Source of the DNA: Hyphomicrobiales bacterium
GTDB taxonomy: Bacteria > Pseudomonadota > Alphaproteobacteria > Rhizobiales > Rhizobiaceae
Reading direction: 5' to 3'
DNA length: 64,000 nt
Assembly (NCBI GenBank): GCA_900473175.1
Contig: UCKM01000005.1
Location: 196,190 to 260,189 of the forward strand
Shown here: in pieces, positions 1-7,683 of the stretch
Position numbering within the stretch: position 1 is the stretch's first letter
Layout of the letters: every line of letters begins with the position of its first letter
Program-made: the position numbers and the translations under genes
The notes under the pieces: generated by a model
What the model was told of the DNA's origin: nothing
The model's input: the letters and a program-made list of their open reading frames with translations, nothing else
The model's database searches: none

Positions 1-1
1 C

Positions 2-2524
2 GGCTGGACATGGGCGTGCGAGGAAGCTCAAGGCAAGTTCGACAATGTCTCCGCCCTCTTCAAGGCGGCCTATGGCCGGGCCTTACGCGCGGAATTTGGC
101 AAGCCGGCCCGCGAAAACATTCTGCACGCGATCGATACGAGCAAACATGGCCAGAGCTTGGGCCGGATGCGGAAGGCGCTCGCTCAAGCCGCTTTGGATT
201 CCGCCCCGCCCGATCTCGTAATTTTCGACGAATTCCAATGCTATCGCGAGCTGCTCGACGCAGGCGCCGATAATCCCTTGGCGCGTCAATTGCTGGCAGG
301 AATAGATGGAGGGACGCCGCCACCGATCCTCCTCCTGTCCGCCACGCCCTACCGTTTCTATGCCGAGCGCTGGGAAAGCGGCGCTGGGGCTGCTCCTCAT
401 GTCGAATTTTTCGAGATTATCGAATTTCTGGGCGGGTCGGCTGTACGCGCTGAGGCTGAAACCCAATTTCGTCGTTTTGGCGATCTCCTGCATTTGATCG
501 GCCACCTGCCGCCCGATAGCCGAACGGCGGCGATCGAAGAGGCGCAAACGCTCAAGCATCATCTCGAGGCGCTCCTCACACCGCTCATGTCGCGGACCGA
601 GCGTCCGGCTTCGGACCATGCCGGAGAGCCTGCGCCGCCGTCCGTAAGGATCGAGCCCCACGATCTCGACGTCTATCGCCATTTCACCGACCATGTGCCG
701 CCCAAGCTCGCGGGCAGCGCGATCGCCTACTGGCTTTCAGTGCCTCTCCCTGCGCAAGCGTTGGGGGACCGATACCAGATTTCTCGCGACATAGATTTTC
801 CAGCCACGCGCAGCGTCCCCCGGCTTGGAGTCACCAATTGCTTCAAGCCGCCCAAAGATGGTTGGGGAAGCGCCAAGCTCCGCGCCCTCAGCAACCTTGT
901 GCCGACGGAGGCCCTTGCGCTCCCATGGGTGTTGCCATCGCTGACTTGGTGGGCGCCTTCGGGCCCATGGGCGAAGGTGACGCAATCGCCCAAGATGCTG
1001 ATCTTCAGCCGGTTCAGGGCCACGCCGCAAAGCCTGGCAGCCCTCGTCAGCCTAGAGGTCGAGCGCAAATACGTTGGGAAAAGCAGTCTTCCCTACGCCG
1101 CCGCGTGGAAGAAGCGCCACCTGAATCCGAAGCCCAACCAAGGCCCCACGCTCGCCCTGTTTCACCCGAGCCCATTCCTAATCCGCGCAGTCGATCCCCT
1201 CGATGTGAAGGGAAAGGCGGCCACGAAGCAGATCAGAGCCAGGGCGCGGCAGCAGATTATTCAGGCGCTGCCCCCGTCCATCGCGCCGGAGGCTCCGAAT
1301 GCGCGTGGCAATCGGCGGCGCAAACCGGCGTGGGCGATCCTTGCGGCCGTCGAGCGCGCGCAGAAGGCGCCGCTGGCTCGGGAGTTCGCGGCGGTCCAGA
1401 AGAACTGGGGTCGGGTCGCACCGAAGGATGCCACGCTTCAAACCTTGCTCAAACAGCGCCAAGAAGCCGAGGCAATCACCTGGCTAAGCCGGTGGGAGCT
1501 GGACGCACTGGTGGATATGGCTCTCGGCGCCCCTGGCGTCGTGACAGGTCGAGCACTCTATCGCCACCTTCCGGACCTTTTCAATTTCCAGGAGCAGCAT
1601 TTCGCGCGGCTTGTGCGCTTCTGCTGGACGCGGCTGCGCACCTATCTGGATCGCCCCGTTTTCTGGTCGGTCTTACCCGGCGAGGACGCCACGCAGAAAT
1701 ATCAGAATGCGTGCGTTGATGGCTGCTTGGAAGCCGTCCTCGACGAACATTTCTGGCTGCGAAAATCCAAGGTCAATCCAGATGGGCTGATCGAGGATCT
1801 GTCGGCGGCGCTCGCAGCGAACGTCGGCACTTTCGGGTTCAAGGGCGCAAAGAAAAGGGACAAGATCCGTATCCGCTGTCACGCTGCGGTGCCGTTTGGA
1901 GGCACCGAGACAGAGACGCATCGACAGGACCATGATGTCGATGAACCGCCACCGGCGCGCTCTGAGGAAATCCGCAGCGCGTTCAATACACCATTCTGGC
2001 CCCATGTCCTGGCAACGACCTCTGTCGGACAGGAAGGTCTCGACTTTCATAGCTGGTGCGACAGGCTCGGCCATTGGGATCTTTGTTCCAGCCCGGTTGA
2101 CCTGGAGCAACGAGAAGGCCGGGTTCAGCGCTTCGGCGGGCTGACTGTCCGACAACCGCTCGCCCGAAAACTAGGTGAACAAGCGCTTGCGCAGGCACGA
2201 GGCCAAGCATCGTCGCCGTGGGACATCATCGCACGCGACGCCGACAAAGCATTCGCGGATGATAAAACCGGCCTCAGCCCGTGGTGGGCGATGGAAGGCG
2301 CAGATCTAAAGCGACATTTGTTCGCGCTTCCCCAAAGTCGCGACATTGACCGATTTGCAAAATTGAGGACGCAGAGGCTGCTCTATCGCCTTGCTTTGGG
2401 ACAGCCGGATCAAGAGGATCTTGTCGATCTCCTGACGCATCACGACGTGGAAACGACGCGGTCGCTGCAAGCATTGACCCTCGATCTGTCCGCATTTTCA
2501 CGACAGAAGAACCTCGATGAATAG
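2..2524 (+). CDS. DEAD/DEAH-type helicase, 5' end outside window
   Basis: The frame is open from base 2, so the N-terminus and Walker A motif lie upstream; about 840 residues are visible. A Walker B-type motif VIFDEFQCY is encoded near 220-245, followed by motif III (LLLSATPYR) near 330-350. A C-terminal helicase half near 2005-2140 carries TTSVGQEGLDF and the arginine-finger motif QREGRVQRFGG. Between the two halves is a long divergent insert rich in Arg and Trp. This layout is that of superfamily 2 helicases often found in defence islands, and the mobile-element genes downstream fit that context. I could not assign it to a named defence system. It ends at a TAG that abuts a repeat copy. Confidence 0.8.
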   Translation, partial: GWTWACEEAQGKFDNVSALFKAAYGRALRAEFGKPARENILHAIDTSKHGQSLGRMRKALAQAALDSAPPDLVIFDEFQCYRELLDAGADNPLARQLLAGIDGGTPPPILLLSATPYRFYAERWESGAGAAPHVEFFEIIEFLGGSAVRAEAETQFRRFGDLLHLIGHLPPDSRTAAIEEAQTLKHHLEALLTPLMSRTERPASDHAGEPAPPSVRIEPHDLDVYRHFTDHVPPKLAGSAIAYWLSVPLPAQALGDRYQISRDIDFPATRSVPRLGVTNCFKPPKDGWGSAKLRALSNLVPTEALALPWVLPSLTWWAPSGPWAKVTQSPKMLIFSRFRATPQSLAALVSLEVERKYVGKSSLPYAAAWKKRHLNPKPNQGPTLALFHPSPFLIRAVDPLDVKGKAATKQIRARARQQIIQALPPSIAPEAPNARGNRRRKPAWAILAAVERAQKAPLAREFAAVQKNWGRVAPKDATLQTLLKQRQEAEAITWLSRWELDALVDMALGAPGVVTGRALYRHLPDLFNFQEQHFARLVRFCWTRLRTYLDRPVFWSVLPGEDATQKYQNACVDGCLEAVLDEHFWLRKSKVNPDGLIEDLSAALAANVGTFGFKGAKKRDKIRIRCHAAVPFGGTETETHRQDHDVDEPPPARSEEIRSAFNTPFWPHVLATTSVGQEGLDFHSWCDRLGHWDLCSSPVDLEQREGRVQRFGGLTVRQPLARKLGEQALAQARGQASSPWDIIARDADKAFADDKTGLSPWWAMEGADLKRHLFALPQSRDIDRFAKLRTQRLLYRLALGQPDQEDLVDLLTHHDVETTRSLQALTLDLSAFSRQKNLDE

Positions 2525-2640
2525 CGGGCTTGCCAGTCGGCGCTCCCGGCATGCCCGCCCTGTTCATGCGGGACAAGCGGCCCCTCACGCGGCCTGATCA
2601 TATGACGACCGGCCTGGTCGGCTTCGTGCGGTTTCCCGCC
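2524..2640 (+). repeat. Copy A of a diverged ~120-bp repeat
   Basis: Starting at the helicase stop codon, this segment aligns over its whole length with 3101-3224 (roughly three quarters identical by eye). It begins GCGGGC, contains GTCGGC then CTCCC, then GCCCGCCC, and later CATATGACG followed by GCCTGGT. The remaining non-coding bases 2641-2853, up to the next gene, show nothing I recognise. The two copies flank the excisionase-like gene. In copy A the frame that would match copy B's small peptide has ATA in place of the ATG. Confidence 0.7.
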
Positions 2641-2853
2641 TATTTATATCCATGACTAGCCGCGTTCCCTACGCCTGATGATTGATACTTCCCTGATCAC
2701 TTCCGCGCGCTCATGTTTGGTCATGCAGGAGCGTGAGTCAGCAAAGCTCGGCCAGCGTGTCGGTGCCTCTGAATGATCGACACAACCCGAAATGCGTCTC
2801 GTGCTCGACCATCAACGATCATCAACGGCAGGTCTTCTGCCGAAGGAGGGCGT

Positions 2854-3084
2854 ATGTCCGAGACCACATTCCTCACGCCGGAAGAGGTAGCCGAACGCTA
2901 TCGTGGCAGCGTTTCCGTTGGCACTCTTCGGAACTGGCGTGCGATGAAGATCGGGCCGTCGTTCGTAAAAATAGGCAAAGCGGTTCTCTACCGGGTCGAT
3001 GAGCTTGAGGCGTGGGATGACAGGAATCGTGTGCAGTGCCGCGCCCCAAAGCGAATTGAACAAAGCGCCATGGACCGTGCTTGA
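2854..3084 (+). CDS. AlpA/excisionase-like helix-turn-helix protein
   Basis: This 76-residue protein begins at ATG 2854, chosen because GAAGGAGGG lies just upstream; an in-frame ATG 27 codons earlier has no comparable site. The N-terminus (FLTPEEVAERYRGSVS) followed by TLRNWRAMKIGPSFVKIG and VLYRVDELEAW is the MerR-like winged helix-turn-helix of the AlpA/excisionase (HTH_17) family. Such proteins act as recombination directionality factors or as small transcription activators in mobile elements. The nearby large serine recombinase is the obvious partner, though this link is inferred from context only. Confidence 0.8.
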   Translation: MSETTFLTPEEVAERYRGSVSVGTLRNWRAMKIGPSFVKIGKAVLYRVDELEAWDDRNRVQCRAPKRIEQSAMDRA

Positions 3085-3100
3085 TCGCTCAGTAAAAATG

Positions 3101-3224
3101 GCGGGCGCGCCGGTCGGCACTCCCCGCGCGCCCGCCCGCCTTCAGTTTATGCGAGGCAAACCGCCCCTCATGCGGCTGGACCATATGACGGCCAGCCTGG
3201 TGGGCCTCATGCGGGTTCGCCGCC
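3101..3224 (+). repeat. Copy B of the diverged ~120-bp repeat
   Basis: This copy lies just after the excisionase-like gene, in the same orientation as 2524-2640. It contains a GC-rich self-complementary start (GCGGGC...GCCCGC) and the shared CATATGACG...GCCTGGT block. A 48-codon reading frame, ATG 3098 to the stop at 3242-3244, runs through it. In the parallel frame copy A would encode a related peptide with a shared core (DHMT..LVG), but many differences fall in second codon positions. A selected protein is therefore not clearly supported. Confidence 0.7.
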
Positions 3225-3310
3225 ATTCCCACCGCCATGCTTGATCCGCCCCACTGTGCGGCTTCTCCCATGGTCCCCGCGCTTATCGGGTCCGGGTCCC
3301 CATATCTGAC

Positions 3311-4246
3311 TCAGGCTCTCGGCGTTTCCGCAACCGAACCCAGCGTGTCGATCTCGGCGATCTTCTGAAGCTCGCTGAGATAGTCCTGTTGATGGGTCGC
3401 CAACCAGCGAACCACCCGGCTGTTCGCCAGCAGCTTGGCGATGTAGCCGCGTGCGACGGTCAGATGCAGATTGTCGATGCCATAGGTTTCCTCCACCGAC
3501 TTCACCTGGGTCTGGAGCGCCGCCAACTCGCGTTCCATACGGGCAATCTGCTGGCCCGAGGGCGTTGGCTTGCCTCCCCCCTTCCCTTTGCGGGTGGTGG
3601 CGAGCTGGTTCTCGGACGTTGCCGCACGCAGCGCGCGCGCGAACATGACCGTGAAATTGTTCTGACCAATCATCAGGTCGGCGGCTTCGATCTGCCTGAC
3701 CGACGTCATCTGTCGCAGGATGTCAAACACCTTCATCGAACAGGGCGTATCCTTCAGCATATCGGCCGCCTCTGGGCTGATCCCTTCCAGGAGCCGGAAA
3801 CGCCGCAGCACGGACTCGACCTGAAGGTTCAAGGCGGTAGCGATGTCCGCCGATGACACGCCCCGGTCCATTGCCCGCGCGATCATCCGATGCTCCTGGA
3901 TCGGCGGGATGCGATTGACGCGCTTGTTGTAGGTATAGGTGTCGTCGTCAGCGGCAAGCAGGCACTCGACCTCGGAAATGTCGAGTTCCTTCAGCGCCTC
4001 AAGCCGCAGATGACCATCGAGGAGAAACCAGACCCCGGGCTTCTTCGGATCAGCCATCACGACGGGCGCTTCAATCAGGCCGATCGCTCTGATCGAACTG
4101 AGCACCTGGGCATAGGACCGGCTCGCCCTGGCGCCGTCCGGCAGCGTCTTGAGCGGAACGATCGACGTGACCGGAACAGTCAGAAGGTCGCTGCCGAACG
4201 CGAGATGGACATGGCCGTCCTCTCGGCCTTTCGTGTCGTCAGGCAT
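3311..4246 (-). CDS. RepB-type plasmid partitioning-like protein
   Basis: This 311-residue protein starts at ATG 4246 and overlaps the end of the upstream ParB-like gene by 8 bases. The N-terminal ParB-like domain (VPVTSIVPLKTL, then WFLLDGHLRLEALKEL) is degenerate in the CTP-binding region: the usual GxRR-type box reads DGHLRL, and the second box is NKRVNRI. A helix-turn-helix region (SSADIATALNLQVESVLRRF) follows, then a RepB C-terminal-type region and a coiled stretch near residues 220-255. It probably binds DNA as part of the element's maintenance or regulation. It is co-transcribed with the ParB-like gene and the recombinase; no ParA is visible. Confidence 0.8.
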   Translation of the reverse strand: MPDDTKGREDGHVHLAFGSDLLTVPVTSIVPLKTLPDGARASRSYAQVLSSIRAIGLIEAPVVMADPKKPGVWFLLDGHLRLEALKELDISEVECLLAADDDTYTYNKRVNRIPPIQEHRMIARAMDRGVSSADIATALNLQVESVLRRFRLLEGISPEAADMLKDTPCSMKVFDILRQMTSVRQIEAADLMIGQNNFTVMFARALRAATSENQLATTRKGKGGGKPTPSGQQIARMERELAALQTQVKSVEETYGIDNLHLTVARGYIAKLLANSRVVRWLATHQQDYLSELQKIAEIDTLGSVAETPRA

Positions 4247-5141
4247 GTTCGTCTCCCGACACACGCACCTTGAGCGCCCGGGGCATGGTGGCAAGCCCTT
4301 CCGCCCTGAGCAGGTTGACGAAGCCGTCATCGGCGAGAAGATCTTTCAGCGCCTCAACGACGAACAACAAACGGGTCTGGGTAAAATCGGATTTCTTGAC
4401 GAGCAGCCGCTGCTTTTCCGCCTCCCGCTGATAGACCTGCATGAGATCGGCAGCCGTCATCCTCCGGCTGCTGGCTTTCCGACCCAGGCGTCCGGAAGGC
4501 AAGCTCCCCCGGCGCTGGCTTTGCATCCGCATTTCGAGCAGACGGCGGACAGCGGCCAGCTTCTTGCCCCTGAGTTTGCCGGTCTCATAGGCGTCGAGGA
4601 GCAGATTCTGCGCCTCCTCGCTCTCGGCCTTGGAAATCTCCATCGCCAGCGTAATCGGGACAAGCCCCGTTTCGACCGCCGCGACGAGGCGCTCCTCGCC
4701 GCGCTCGAGAAGCGAGGCAATCATATTCACCCACGACGCCCCGACGCCGATCTTCTCTGCGATCTCGGCATCGGTATAGCCCCGAGAGCGCAGTGCACCG
4801 ATCTCCTTCATGAGATCGATGGGGCGTGGGTTCCGCCGCGCGATGTTTTCGACCAGACTCATCACGAGGCACTCGCTCTCGCTGGCCTCGATCACCACTG
4901 CGGGTATCTCGGTCTGGCCCAGCATCTGGAATGCTTCCAGGCGGCCTTCGCCACAGACGAGATCATAACGCGGTCCCCCCGCGCCATCGCGGCGGCTGAC
5001 TGTGATCGGCCGCTTCAAACCAATGGCTTCGATATTGTTCACGATCTCCCGGTGCTGACGCTTGTTGCGCGCGCGTGGGTTCAGAACCGTGATCCGCGAG
5101 ATAGGGATCATTTCGATCTTGTTTGGACGAACAGCGGGCAT
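4239..5141 (-). CDS. ParB/RepB/Spo0J-family protein
   Basis: This 300-residue protein starts at ATG 5141, whose A is also the last base of the recombinase TGA stop, so translational coupling is likely. The N-terminal nuclease/CTPase-like ParB domain has PISRITVLNPRARN, the box CGEGRLEAF and the box ENIARRNPRP. It is followed by a helix-turn-helix (YTDAEIAEKIGVGASWVNM) at about residues 120-140. Family members nucleate on centromere-like sites or act as element regulators. The pairing with a RepB-like protein and a serine recombinase suggests an integrated element rather than an active plasmid system. Confidence 0.85.
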   Translation of the reverse strand: MPAVRPNKIEMIPISRITVLNPRARNKRQHREIVNNIEAIGLKRPITVSRRDGAGGPRYDLVCGEGRLEAFQMLGQTEIPAVVIEASESECLVMSLVENIARRNPRPIDLMKEIGALRSRGYTDAEIAEKIGVGASWVNMIASLLERGEERLVAAVETGLVPITLAMEISKAESEEAQNLLLDAYETGKLRGKKLAAVRRLLEMRMQSQRRGSLPSGRLGRKASSRRMTAADLMQVYQREAEKQRLLVKKSDFTQTRLLFVVEALKDLLADDGFVNLLRAEGLATMPRALKVRVSGDEHA

Positions 5142-6709
5142 CAGGCAGCCTCCCCAAGCGGTATTGGCGTGGCGATGTCGTAGAGAAGATCGAGGCCGTC
5201 GAAGCGGTAGGCGTCGAGCCCGAGGGCATTGTCCTCTGCAAGCCGCAACTTTTCGGAGAGCATGTCGATCCGCGGGAACAGGTAGTAATCGAGCGGGTCG
5301 CGATTGGCGCTGTCCATCCGCACGACGATGGTGATGTCGGGTGCGAGCGAGGTGTCGAAGCGCAGATTCCACCGTCGCAACCCGGTCGGCAGCTCAATGC
5401 ACCTAGCGACTACAACGGAGAGGCTGAACTCGCCGTTGACGATCACCCGGTCAGTCTGGACATCCTGCCAGGCATCGCTTCCGGTCGCCCGCAGTCCGTC
5501 GAGCAACTCACGGAGAATACCGGGATGATGCTTGCGCAGTTCGCGGTTGATTTCGACATAGCGATAATCACGATCCGGCGTGAAGCCGACAAGGCTGTAG
5601 GCCCGAAGCAGGCTGCCAAAGCGGGAGCTGTAGGCGCTGCTCGATGGCACCCCGTCGCATTCGTCGATGACCAGACCGGATAGCAACCCCTTCCGCTGGT
5701 AGAGCTGCTTCAGCGATTTCAGCATCTCCTCGTCGCTCAGGCGAAAAGAGCGCGCGCCGATGATGGTCCTCGCCGCCTCGAACAGCTCGCGTTGGACGAC
5801 AGCCGCAAAAGCATCCTGCGACCTGATCCACATCTCGGGGTCGTTCTGGACGCGCTTTTTCTTCAGCTTGAAGGAGCGTCGGTTCCAGACGTTGTCGCCG
5901 ACATACTTCTCGTTGATCAAAATCTGATGGACCGTCCCTCTCGTCCAGGGCCGCCCGAGATCGGTCGGTATGCCGCGCGCGTTGAGATCAGCGGCAATGT
6001 CCCGCTCGGTGTATCCCTGATGGACGAAGGCTTGATAGATGCCCCGCACCAGGTCGACTTCCTCCTCCGGTCCAAGCGTCAGGATTACCCGATCGGTCTG
6101 AATGCTCTTGTGCTCGCCCCGGCCCAGATGCCCCTTGATGGCGCCGTGCTCGTCGACCAGCGTCCGGCGGAGGCCGAAGCCCGCAGGTCCGCCTTGGCGA
6201 TAGCCATCTTCGATCAACCGCCCCTGACCAGCGAACACCTTGGTCGACAGCTCGCGGCTATATTCGCCGGCCATCGCTCGCTTGACGCCTTTGACGATAG
6301 TCGAAATCGGACTGCCGTCATTGTCGAATTGCTCGGCGCAATATTCCACGGCAATGCCAGCACGGCGGCAGATGTATTCGTAGTAAGCACTCTCGTCGGC
6401 ATCCTGAAAGCGGCCCCAGCGGCTTACGTCATAGACAAGCACCAGGGCGAAATCGGTGCTGCCGGACTGAACGTCCTCAATAAGCTGCTTCAGCGCATCG
6501 CGACCCTCGATCTTGAGGCCGCTCTTGCCGGCATCGGCATAGGTTCTGACGATCTCGATTCCGCGCTCGTTGGCAAATTGCTTGATCGCTTCGGATTGGT
6601 TTTCCGTCGAATACTTCTGATGATCTGTCGACATGCGGACGTATTCGGCAGCTCGAAGAGGACGCTCGAGCTGTTCTGACCGATCATTATCGTAACGTCT
6701 CCGGCTCAT
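5141..6709 (-). CDS. Large serine recombinase
   Basis: This 522-residue protein starts at ATG 6709, with GAGGGCG about ten bases upstream. The resolvase-type catalytic domain begins AAEYVRMSTDHQ, placing the nucleophile at about Ser27, and continues with YADAGKSG and the active-site arginine region DVSRWGR. The second domain (AGFGLRR..., then YTERDIAADLNARGI and WTRGTVHQILINEKYVGDNVWNR) is the recombinase domain of large serine integrases. I did not find a typical four-cysteine zinc ribbon in the C-terminal third. It is the likely integrase of the element, first gene of an operon with the two partition-like genes. Confidence 0.92.
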   Translation of the reverse strand: MSRRRYDNDRSEQLERPLRAAEYVRMSTDHQKYSTENQSEAIKQFANERGIEIVRTYADAGKSGLKIEGRDALKQLIEDVQSGSTDFALVLVYDVSRWGRFQDADESAYYEYICRRAGIAVEYCAEQFDNDGSPISTIVKGVKRAMAGEYSRELSTKVFAGQGRLIEDGYRQGGPAGFGLRRTLVDEHGAIKGHLGRGEHKSIQTDRVILTLGPEEEVDLVRGIYQAFVHQGYTERDIAADLNARGIPTDLGRPWTRGTVHQILINEKYVGDNVWNRRSFKLKKKRVQNDPEMWIRSQDAFAAVVQRELFEAARTIIGARSFRLSDEEMLKSLKQLYQRKGLLSGLVIDECDGVPSSSAYSSRFGSLLRAYSLVGFTPDRDYRYVEINRELRKHHPGILRELLDGLRATGSDAWQDVQTDRVIVNGEFSLSVVVARCIELPTGLRRWNLRFDTSLAPDITIVVRMDSANRDPLDYYLFPRIDMLSEKLRLAEDNALGLDAYRFDGLDLLYDIATPIPLGEAA

Positions 6710-6826
6710 CACATTACGCCCTCGCGAACTTGCCTGCGGCGGTCCGGGCGACCTACCGCCGCAGCGCATGACGGGCCTCTACCGCCACTCCGCACGGAAA
6801 CAGTTTAGCTGCGGAGGAAACGGAAG

Positions 6827-7477
6827 ATGTTGCCGAAAACGGGCAGGAAATTACCCCTATGGACAGGCGTTCTTAGTGGACGCGAATCCTATGCGCGGAC
6901 CATCGCCGAGCTGCTACGCAAAGAGCATGGCGACAGCCGTCGCGCGATCAAACAGCTCATGCGCCAGACGGATGCAAGTGAGCGAACCGTCAAGCACTGG
7001 CTCTCAGGGCAGCACGGGCCAGACAGCGTCTATTTCCTGCGACTGGTGGTCTCCTCCCCGGTCATCAGGGCCTTCGTTCTCGGCCTGGTCGATGGGCCGG
7101 CGGCCATCCCGTTGACCGGCCCAGTGGATCGCATTTCTCTGGCCAGAGCCCGTGAAGCCTATGCAGTCGGGGAAGCCGCAGGGGGACGGTCGGCAACGGG
7201 CGCGCCGAAAAATGTCCCTGAACGTGTCCCTGAAGGCGACCCTATTAATGTCCCTGATCGAGCCGAACTCAACGAGCGGCAGCACTGGTTTCTCGACCGA
7301 GTCGCGGAAGGCCGAAGTGACGCACGGGATATTGCGGCGGTGTGGGCAGTCAGCCTGAAAACCGCGCGTCGGGACATCGCCGCGCTCAAGGTGGCAGGTC
7401 TCATATGCTACGTCGGCTCATGTCGAAAGGGACGGTATCAGATAGTTGGCCAGCATCGTCCTCCTCATGCTCGATGA
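6827..7477 (+). CDS. Two-domain DNA-binding protein of the element
   Basis: This 216-residue protein has GGAGG upstream of ATG 6827. The N-terminal ~90 residues contain a predicted helix-turn-helix (RRAIKQLMRQTDASERTVKHWL). After a Pro/Gly-rich linker, residues ~150-210 form a winged-helix-like region (DIAAVWAVSLKTARRDIAALKVAGLI). It is divergently arranged with the recombinase operon, with only 117 bases between the starts. Control of that operon is a reasonable guess, but no family name can be given. Confidence 0.65.
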   Translation: MLPKTGRKLPLWTGVLSGRESYARTIAELLRKEHGDSRRAIKQLMRQTDASERTVKHWLSGQHGPDSVYFLRLVVSSPVIRAFVLGLVDGPAAIPLTGPVDRISLARAREAYAVGEAAGGRSATGAPKNVPERVPEGDPINVPDRAELNERQHWFLDRVAEGRSDARDIAAVWAVSLKTARRDIAALKVAGLICYVGSCRKGRYQIVGQHRPPHAR

Positions 7478-7683
7478 TCGTGGGCTGAAGCGCCTATCCA
7501 TGAATCACGTTGCCGTTGCGGGGACGAGTATAACGACTTTGGAACTGCGCCGTGGCTATATGGGCAGGTGCAAACACGAGACAACATTGATTTCATACGA
7601 ATCGCATCGCTGGCAGTTCTTGCCGTAGCGCGCAGCGGTGTGTTCACGGAACCAGTAAAGCCCGTCTCCAGACGGAGGCGTGC

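Noticed and set aside
3098-3244. Small 48-codon gene in repeat copy B
   Set aside because: No ribosome binding site, and the changes relative to copy A are not mainly synonymous, so it is reported as a repeat and not as a gene.
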